This document shows positions 7,372-12,688 of a DNA stretch of 28,119 bases, piece by piece. Made by a program: the position numbers and the translations under genes. How positions within the stretch are numbered: position 1 is the stretch's first letter; each line of letters opens with the position of its first letter. Source of the DNA: Deltaproteobacteria bacterium (GTDB taxonomy: Bacteria; Desulfobacterota; Desulfarculia; Desulfarculales; Desulfarculaceae); assembly GCA_020444165.1 (NCBI GenBank), contig JAHLLK010000075.1, forward strand, positions 1 to 28,119, written 5' to 3'. A model generated the notes under the pieces. The model did not search any database, was not told where the DNA came from, and worked only from the letters and a program-made list of their open reading frames with translations.

Positions 7372-7719
7372 CACTCCCAGCTCTTTTTGCAGCCAGGTTC
7401 GGAGCGGTTCATCCAGGGGCAATTGCCCCCGGGGCAGGTCCTCTCCCTCGAACTTGGCCACCGCGGCGGCCACCAACTCCGGCGGCGCGGGGGCTTCGGC
7501 GATCTCCTCGCTGTGCACGTAGCCCCGCTTCATGAGGATGACCTTGTTCTCTCCCCGCCAGGAGGAGAGGTAGAAGTAACACACCTCAGGCAGGGAGCGG
7601 TATTTCCAGTTGCCCGGCGATTTCAGCTGATAGGCCTCGAACATCTCCCGGGGGGTGACCTCCCAGTCTATGGAGTTGATGATCTCCCGGTTTTGTTTCA
7701 GTTCATCCCAAGTCAGCAT
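7369..7719 (-). CDS. small conserved protein, resembles the DVU0772 family
   Basis: The 116-residue soluble protein has the N-terminal pattern INSIDWEVTPREMFEAYQL, followed by GNWKYRSLPEVCYFYLSSW and KVILMKRGYVHSEEIAEA. From memory this matches a family of Desulfobacterota proteins named after DVU0772 of Desulfovibrio vulgaris, in which an IDWEMTPE-type motif is conserved; that assignment was not checked. The function is unknown. The start at 7719 was chosen because the conserved sequence begins there and a GAGG lies upstream, although the frame stays open much further into the divergent radical SAM gene. It has no signal peptide or membrane segment. Confidence 0.82.
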   Translation of the reverse strand: MLTWDELKQNREIINSIDWEVTPREMFEAYQLKSPGNWKYRSLPEVCYFYLSSWRGENKVILMKRGYVHSEEIAEAPAPPELVAAAVAKFEGEDLPRGQLPLDEPLRTWLQKELGV

Positions 7720-7867
7720 GGGCCGCACCTCACGGTTGAGCAGGGGAAAATCGTGCCGTGCCGCGCCGCGCGGCCGGGCGGCCGGCGGCGGGAAGCGGCT
7801 TCCATCGGGGGCAATGGCCCGGCCGTAGCGGGGCGGGCCATGTGCCCTTGAGCTTATTCTACCTGTG

Positions 7868-7896
7868 TTGACAGCCACATGGCATCTATATACACT
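7868..7896 (+). promoter_or_regulatory. promoter of the radical SAM-cupin operon
   Basis: A consensus -35 TTGACA (7868-7873), a 17-base spacer and TACACT (7891-7896) form the best sigma70-type promoter in the window. It predicts a start near 7903 and a leader of about 100 nt, which decides the start codon of the radical SAM gene at 8002 against the ATG at 7879 inside the promoter. Confidence 0.65.
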
Positions 7897-8001
7897 CAAA
7901 AAAGGGCCGCCGGGTGGACCTGGGTGCTCCCGGCGAGTTTCCACGGGCCGGGCGCGCCCACTTCGCCTGGCCCCGCTGGAGAAAGGATAGGTCCCGCGCC
8001 C

Positions 8002-9495
8002 ATGCCTGCACCCTCGGACCTGCGGCATACCGTCTGTGGGCAGCTCTGCCGCTATCACAAGCCCGGCCGGGAAGAAATTCCCGGTTGCGGCGGGTTGGCC
8101 TGGCTGGAAGGCCGGGACGAGCCCGCCCCGGAGTTGACCGCCTGCCTGCCGGCCCCGGACGTCCCCCTGGCCGGTCTGGACCCGGAAGACCCCCGCCTGC
8201 TCCTGGTGTGCGCCGGATGCGACTACCGGGTGGGCGGGTGTGACTTCCGGGACCCGGAGGTGGCCGCCGCGGACTGTGCCCCCTGCGGCGGGCTCCGGGC
8301 CGTGGCCGGGCTCTTGGCCGCGGGCCGCGACCTGGGCCTGGCCGACCCCTCCGGCGCCTATGTGCGCCTGGCGCCCCAGGTTTGCCTGCGCCATTTGGAG
8401 GAGCCCAGCCTCTACGACCGCCAGGCCGACGAGCTTTACGAACTGAACGAGGAAGGCTTCGCGGCGCTGGCCCGCTGCCGGGGAGAGATCACCCTGGCCG
8501 AGGCCGGGCTGGAGCAAGAGTTCCAGGCCTACTGCCTGGAGGAGGGCCTGCTTCGCCTCTCCCCCGCGCCCCATCCCGTGCCCCTGGCTCTGGGGCCCGG
8601 GCCCCGGCCTTCGCTCCGCTATCTGGAGCTGCAGGTCACCTGGCGCTGCAACCTGGCCTGCCGCCACTGCTATTTGGGCCCAGCCCGGGCCGTGGACCTT
8701 CCGGTGGGCCTGGCCGCGGCCCTGATGCGGGAGTTCGAGGCCATGGGGGGGCTCCGGCTGTTGGTGAGCGGCGGCGAGCCCCTGACCCATCCCGCGTGGC
8801 CGGAGATCAATGCCCTGTTGGCGGCCCTGCCGGTGCGGCGGGTGCTCCTCTCCAACGGCCTGCTCCTGGACCAGGCCAGCCTGGCCGGGCTCAACTGCGA
8901 CGAGGTGCAGATCAGCCTGGACGGTTTGACCCCGGGGCACGAGGCCCTGCGGGGCCGGGGCACCTTTGCCGCGGCGGTGGCCGCGGCCCGCCGGGTGCGG
9001 GAAGCCGGCCTGGATCTTTCGGTGGCCACCATGATCCATCGGGACAACCTGGGGGAAATGGCCGGGCTGGAGGAATTGGTGCGGGAGCTGGGCGCCCGGG
9101 AGTGGGGCCTGGACGCCCCCTGCCTGGTGGGCCGTTTTTCCCAGCACCCCGAGCTGGCCGTGACCCCCCGGGGAGCGGCCGGAGCCATGGCCCGGGCCTA
9201 TGGCGGGGCCTATCACGGCGGCGGCGAAGGCATGGCTTGCGGCCTGCACCTGTGCACCGTGGCGGCCGACGGCCGGGTGGCGCAGTGCGGTTTTTACCTG
9301 GACCCGCCGCTGGGCCGGGCCGCGGAAGGTCTGTGGAACTGTTGGGCCCGCCGCCGTCCCCTGGCCCTGGCGGACCTCACGATCTGTGGCGAGTGCCCCG
9401 TGGCCATCGACTGCGGCGGAGGGTGCCGTTTCCGCGCCGACGACCCCCTGGGACCGGATCGGGTGATGTGCGCGGCCATGGGCCGGGAAATCTGA
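8002..9495 (+). CDS. radical SAM/SPASM protein with RRE-like domain, putative peptide-modifying enzyme
   Basis: The 497-residue protein has four parts. Residues 1-100 are Cys-rich with CxxxC/CxxC patterns (VCGQLC, VCAGC, GGCDFR, DCAPC). Residues about 122-187 look like a PqqD/RRE winged helix: YDRQADELYELNEEGFAALA ending in CLEEGLLRL. The radical SAM core carries CNLACRHCY (Cys216, 220, 223), the SAM-binding LLVSGGEPL and QISLDG. The C-terminus has a SPASM-type set of cysteines: CGLHLC, QCGFYLD, CGECPVAIDCGGGCRF and MCAAM, likely holding auxiliary [4Fe-4S] clusters. RRE plus SPASM is typical of enzymes that bind and modify a short ribosomal peptide. The start at 8002 follows from the promoter at 7868. 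The cupin gene follows after 28 bases. The substrate is unproven; the peptide at 5263 is the best local candidate. Confidence 0.9.
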   Translation: MPAPSDLRHTVCGQLCRYHKPGREEIPGCGGLAWLEGRDEPAPELTACLPAPDVPLAGLDPEDPRLLLVCAGCDYRVGGCDFRDPEVAAADCAPCGGLRAVAGLLAAGRDLGLADPSGAYVRLAPQVCLRHLEEPSLYDRQADELYELNEEGFAALARCRGEITLAEAGLEQEFQAYCLEEGLLRLSPAPHPVPLALGPGPRPSLRYLELQVTWRCNLACRHCYLGPARAVDLPVGLAAALMREFEAMGGLRLLVSGGEPLTHPAWPEINALLAALPVRRVLLSNGLLLDQASLAGLNCDEVQISLDGLTPGHEALRGRGTFAAAVAAARRVREAGLDLSVATMIHRDNLGEMAGLEELVRELGAREWGLDAPCLVGRFSQHPELAVTPRGAAGAMARAYGGAYHGGGEGMACGLHLCTVAADGRVAQCGFYLDPPLGRAAEGLWNCWARRRPLALADLTICGECPVAIDCGGGCRFRADDPLGPDRVMCAAMGREI

Positions 9496-9523
9496 GAGCG
9501 GCTGGAAGAAAAAAGGATAAGCC

Positions 9524-9916
9524 ATGAAGATATATGACTTGGCCGGACGGGTGTTCCGGGAGGGCGGCGAAACCGTGCTGGGGCTCAAGGACCTGGGCAC
9601 CCATGCCTGCTACATGCTCTACGGCGTGCTCGCGGAGGGCGACCCCGCCCGCCTCCTGCGGCCCGGCCCGGGCCACGAGGAGATCATCCTGGTGATGAGC
9701 GGCGCCATGCGCCTGACCGCGCCGGATGGCGAAGAGACCCGCCTGCAAGCCGGCCAGGCCATCTACCTCCAGGGCGAAGAGTCCCGCGATGCCTTCACCG
9801 CCGGGCCCGGCGAGTGCCGCTACGTGGCGGCCGGAGGCCACTCCAGCGAGGAGGGCCATGGCCACGGCCACGGACATGACCATGGCCACGGGCACAGCCA
9901 CGACCACCAGCCCTGA
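9524..9916 (+). CDS. cupin-domain protein with His-rich C-terminal tail
   Basis: The 130-residue protein has a single cupin barrel (about residues 20-105) with PGPGHEEIILVMSGAMRL as motif 1 and GQAIYLQGEESRDAFTAG as motif 2. The last 25 residues are a metal-binding tail of alternating His, with Gly or Asp between them (GHGHGHDHGHGHSHDH). Such tails in nickel, cobalt or zinc proteins store or deliver divalent metal. The tail is 10 His in about 20 residues. It follows the radical SAM gene by 28 bases with an AAAAGGA ribosome-binding site, so the two are probably one operon. A function as a metal-dependent partner of the radical SAM enzyme is inference. Confidence 0.88.
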   Translation: MKIYDLAGRVFREGGETVLGLKDLGTHACYMLYGVLAEGDPARLLRPGPGHEEIILVMSGAMRLTAPDGEETRLQAGQAIYLQGEESRDAFTAGPGECRYVAAGGHSSEEGHGHGHGHDHGHGHSHDHQP

Positions 9917-9955
9917 GGCCGGATAGGCGACGGCGTTCGCTCCGTCGCCGGCCTC
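9915..9955 (+). terminator. stem-loop after the cupin gene
   Basis: GAGGCC (9915-9920) pairs with GGCCTC (9950-9955) and GGCGACGG (9926-9933) with CCGTCGCC (9942-9949), with an 8-base loop and a 5-base bulge. It overlaps the cupin stop codon. No T-run follows, so it may be an RNA 3' end stabiliser rather than an intrinsic terminator. Confidence 0.55.
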
Positions 9956-9956
9956 G

Positions 9957-10065
9957 GTAATCCTTGGGCCGCTGGCGCGCTCGGCCGGGAGCTTCGGAAA
10001 CCCGGGAGCTGGGCCCCGGGCCGGCCGTTGAGCCGGGGCCTCAGTAGTCCTTGGGCCGCTGGCGC
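9957..10065. repeat. direct repeat copying the 3' end of the ACT gene
   Basis: The 22-base segment at 9957-9978 matches 10044-10065 with a single mismatch. The second copy is the last codons of the minus-strand ACT gene (RQRPKDY); the first copy lies downstream of that gene's stop and would encode the same tail without the stop. Confidence 0.8.
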
Positions 10066-10544
10066 ACCTGGAAGGGGATCTCGAAGGCCTGGGTGAGCGC
10101 GTCCCGGGCTGGGGAGAGGTGCGGGCCCTCCACCACGCAGGACACGCTGGAGATGCTGGTGGCGATGGCCAGGGGGGTGATGCCGGCTTGGGCCAGGCTG
10201 GTGAACATGAGCCCCGGCACCCGGGGCTTTTCCCGCAGATGGGGGCCGAAGACCGAGAGGATGGCCACGTCCGGGTTGTAGGAGATCCCCCCGGCGTCGA
10301 TCTGGAGCTTGACCTCCTCCAACAGGCCCAGGGCGTGGTCCAGGTCCTTGGGGGCGATGACCATGGCGAAGTTGGCCGCGTCGTCCAAGTCGAAACTCTC
10401 CACCAACAGCTCGATGTTGATGCCGTGTTCTCCCAGGGAGCCGATCAAGACGCCGGCCGCGCCGGGATTGCCGGGCACGGCCATGACCCGCACCAGGGCG
10501 CGGCCGTCACTCTCCATGATCCCGCCGATCTTGATCCTTTCCAT
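10041..10544 (-). CDS. double ACT-domain regulatory protein
   Basis: The 167-residue protein consists of two ACT-like repeats of the aspartokinase type: ALVRVMAVPGNPGAAGVLIG with GEHGINIELLVES, and VAILSVFGPHLREKPRVPGL with LAQAGITPLAIATSISSVSC. ACT domains bind amino acids or related small molecules and control a partner enzyme allosterically. It lies 9 bases downstream of the PaaK-like gene and is surely co-transcribed; the pairing of an ACT protein with a phenylacetate-CoA ligase homologue is common in anaerobic bacteria and archaea. The start at 10544 uses the ATG before ERIKIGG. The ligand is unknown; an aromatic or branched-chain amino acid is a guess from the context. Confidence 0.88.
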   Translation of the reverse strand: MERIKIGGIMESDGRALVRVMAVPGNPGAAGVLIGSLGEHGINIELLVESFDLDDAANFAMVIAPKDLDHALGLLEEVKLQIDAGGISYNPDVAILSVFGPHLREKPRVPGLMFTSLAQAGITPLAIATSISSVSCVVEGPHLSPARDALTQAFEIPFQVRQRPKDY

Positions 10545-10553
10545 GGCCGAGCC

Positions 10554-11837
10554 TCAGTCCCAGGCGCGTTTGTCCTGAATCTTCTGATGGAAGTCGGGTA
10601 TGGTGCCCAAGGGCACGATCTTGACCCGGCCCCGGATGGTGAGCATGTCCTTGATATCCCTTTCCAAGCGCACGGCCAGGCCGGACAGGGACACCGCCGG
10701 GGCGGTGCTCTCGATCCAGAAAGTCATCTGGTCCACGTCGTTCTCCCGGGTTATCACCACCTGATACTTGAACACCTCGGGATAGCGGGCCATCAACTCG
10801 TCGGTCTGCCAGGGATGGATGAAAGTGCCGCGCACCTTGGTGGCCTGATCCACCCGGCCCAACACCTTGGCCAGCATGGGCCCCCGCCGGCCGCAGGCGC
10901 ATTCCCGCACGTTCATGAGCGAGAGATCGCCCGTGGCCAGGCGCAAAAGGGGAAACACCGGGTTGAAGCAGGTGGCCACGATCTCGCCCACGGCCGGCGG
11001 CGACACCGGCCCGCCGGCGTGGGGCTCCACCAACTCCACGATCACGTGGTCCGGGATGTGCAACCCCCCCAGCTCGGGGCACTCATACCCCAGGCAGCCC
11101 AGAAGCACGGTGCCGTAAGCCTGGCGGAGGCGGATCCCCAGCTTGTTCTGCAAGCGCGTGCGCAGGGATTCCGGCAGCATCTCCGCCCCCACCATCGCCT
11201 TGGTGAGCCCCAGTTCCTGGGCCGGGTCCAGGCCCATGCCCTCGGCCCGCTGGGCCAGGGTCATCAGGAAGCTGGGGGTGCCCAAAAAGGCGCTGACCTG
11301 GAGCTGCTGCAGGATCTTCACCTGCATCAGGGTGTTGCCCGGGCCGGTGGGCAGCACGGTGGCGCCGATCATGCGGCAGGATTCGTCCAGCATGAAGGCG
11401 TAGGGCCAGAGATGGTAGCTGAAGGTGTTCAGCACCCGGTCGCTGGGGCCGATGCCCGCCCCGCACAGGGCCTCGGCCCAGGTGGTGTCCCGGTACTTTT
11501 TACCCCCCGGCTGGATGATGGAACCGGGGTTGACATAGATGCGGTGGATCTCCGTGTGGTCCACCGCCTCGAAGCCGCCGAACGGCGGGTCAGCCTGCTG
11601 GCGGGCGGCCAGATCCGGCAGGCGCAGGATCGGCAGGCGGGGCAGGTCTTCCAGGCTCTGGATGTCCCCGGGCGAGAGGCCCGCCTTCTGGAAAATCTCC
11701 CGATAGGCTTGGGAGTGCCGCCAGGCCCGGTGGAAGGTGCGTAAAAACTCGGCTTCCAACTGGGAGCGGCGCTCGTCCCAGGACATGGTCTCCCGCTGGC
11801 GGTTCCAGAAGCGCGGCGCCGGGTCGGTGACTGGCAT
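10554..11837 (-). CDS. phenylacetate-CoA ligase (PaaK)-like protein with degenerate ATP motif
   Basis: The 427-residue protein has the PaaK length and plan: an N-terminal RFWNRQRETMSWDERRSQLE, the AMP-binding fold with GPSDRVLNTFSYHLWPYAFM, LGTPSFLMTLAQRAE, the A7-type LATGDLSLM, a zinc-ribbon-like CACGRRGP, the A8-type LGRVDQATKVRGTFIHPWQ and a C-terminal ferredoxin-like lid with Lys near FHQKIQDKR. Active members activate phenylacetate or similar aryl acids to CoA thioesters using ATP. The phosphate-binding loop usually reading SSGTTGKPT is here VNPGSIIQPGG, so catalysis is doubtful. The start at 11837 follows a GGGGGAAG element; an ATG at 11927 would add 30 unlikely residues. It is the first gene of the operon with the ACT protein. 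Confidence 0.87.
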   Translation of the reverse strand: MPVTDPAPRFWNRQRETMSWDERRSQLEAEFLRTFHRAWRHSQAYREIFQKAGLSPGDIQSLEDLPRLPILRLPDLAARQQADPPFGGFEAVDHTEIHRIYVNPGSIIQPGGKKYRDTTWAEALCGAGIGPSDRVLNTFSYHLWPYAFMLDESCRMIGATVLPTGPGNTLMQVKILQQLQVSAFLGTPSFLMTLAQRAEGMGLDPAQELGLTKAMVGAEMLPESLRTRLQNKLGIRLRQAYGTVLLGCLGYECPELGGLHIPDHVIVELVEPHAGGPVSPPAVGEIVATCFNPVFPLLRLATGDLSLMNVRECACGRRGPMLAKVLGRVDQATKVRGTFIHPWQTDELMARYPEVFKYQVVITRENDVDQMTFWIESTAPAVSLSGLAVRLERDIKDMLTIRGRVKIVPLGTIPDFHQKIQDKRAWD

Positions 11838-12005
11838 GGCTTCCCCCGGACCTTGGGTGGGCGAACCCCTGGTGAAGAATTTAACCTCTTCTAATAGAGA
11901 ATCGCGCAGGAATGCCCTCCGGGTCAAGCCCAGGCTAACCCGGACATTTCAGGAAGACCGGGCGTCCGGCTGCAAAACGGGACTTGTAAAACTGGAAATC
12001 ATTAG

Positions 12006-12098
12006 TTGAGGCCGATGCACGGCAAATACAGATATATTGTATTTAAAACAGTAGCTTATGTCATGTTTTGACAGTTGGTTGTGCGGCATCGGCCTCAA
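12006..12098. repeat. 93-bp element bounded by a perfect 13-bp inverted repeat
   Basis: TTGAGGCCGATGC (12006-12018) is perfectly complementary to GCATCGGCCTCAA (12086-12098). Inside are two smaller dyads: AAATACA-GATATAT-TGTATTT and AAAACA with TGTTTT around a 13-base loop. As RNA or single-stranded DNA it would fold as a three-way junction. It could be a small non-autonomous mobile element, a recombination site or a structured RNA. Confidence 0.6.
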
Positions 12099-12100
12099 GC

Positions 12101-12166
12101 GGGCCACGCATCCACCCCAAGCAAGTTCCACTTGCTTGGGGACCCCGGGGATGGCCCGCATCGGCC
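12101..12166. repeat. long hairpin followed by a third GCATCGGCC copy
   Basis: CCCCAAGCAAGT, loop TCC and ACTTGCTTGGGG make a perfect 12-bp stem, extended outward by GGGCCA (12101-12106) with TGGCCC (12152-12157). GCATCGGCC, the arm sequence of the preceding element, recurs directly after it at 12158-12166. Confidence 0.65.
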
Positions 12167-12199
12167 ATTGCCTGCCGTAATCATGCTTCACAGCCAGTT

Positions 12200-12214
12200 T
12201 TGATATAATATCAA
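12200..12214. promoter_or_regulatory. 15-bp palindrome, candidate regulator site
   Basis: TTGATATAATATCAA is a perfect dyad with 7-base arms. Its outer halves TTGAT/ATCAA are those of an FNR-type site, but the spacing is five bases instead of four. It lies about 90 bp upstream of the candidate promoter of the main operon. Confidence 0.4.
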
Positions 12215-12299
12215 CATGATTTATGTGATTCACCATGCAATGGCCTCTAATTGTAAAAAACAACCACAAACCGGTTTTTGGATTTTTCGCCACTGATTC

Positions 12300-12329
12300 T
12301 TGACAAGCTTGCTAGGCATTAAGCACAAT
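12300..12329 (+). promoter_or_regulatory. candidate promoter of the NADH/MTHF-reductase operon
   Basis: TTGACA (12300-12305), an 18-base spacer and CACAAT (12324-12329) predict a transcript start near 12336 and a leader of about 350 nt before the first start codon at 12689. Confidence 0.5.
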
Positions 12330-12486
12330 GATTCTAGAAGGACGCCAAGACCAAGCGTCACCTGAATAGCAGCTCATTCTCCTTTCGCGCCTCCTCCTCC
12401 TGACGAGAGCCGTCGCCGGGTCTTGCTTAATCAGGCAAAATCTAAGCGTTAACCTCCTGGCAACATTTCCGCTGAACTCTGCTGGA

Positions 12487-12549
12487 CCCAAGGCTTGTAT
12501 TCCTTGGGAAACCTTAAAAACCGGCAGGAATACGGTCGAACATCCGGTT
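12487..12549 (+). promoter_or_regulatory. paired hairpins in the operon leader
   Basis: CCCAAGG (12487-12493) pairs with CCTTGGG (12502-12508) around an 8-base loop, and AACCGG (12519-12524) with CCGGTT (12544-12549) around a 19-base loop. They lie in the long leader and may be a control RNA; I could not match them to a known riboswitch class. Confidence 0.35.
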
Positions 12550-12688
12550 GTCTCCCGGGTCGCCTCGGCGGGTGGATTTCGGTTAACCTCGGCGCTCGCA
12601 AGCTCATTCTCTACGGCTTATCTCTGGTTTCCCCCCCCGGCCCGGACCACGGCGGCGGAGCATTGCCCGCGCGGAGGAGGACCAGCCA

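Larger units (their letters stand above)
11838..12688. other. long gene-free region between divergent operons
   Basis: About 850 bases without a convincing gene separate the PaaK-like gene from the main operon. It holds an AT-rich patch (about 12000-12330), nested inverted repeats, a 15-bp palindrome, a candidate promoter and a roughly 350-nt structured leader, listed separately. Confidence 0.7.

Noticed and set aside
7879..8001. An upstream ATG for the radical SAM gene at 7879
   Set aside because: It lies between the -35 and -10 boxes of the TTGACA-17-TACACT promoter and would not be transcribed from it; the added 41 residues show no conserved pattern.
7720..9600. A long minus-strand upstream extension of the DVU0772-like gene
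   Set aside because: The extension is antisense to the radical SAM gene and compositionally biased; the real gene starts at 7719.
11949..12293. A 114-codon minus-strand reading frame in the long intergenic region
   Set aside because: It runs through the inverted repeats, has no ribosome-binding site or recognisable domain, and its composition looks random.
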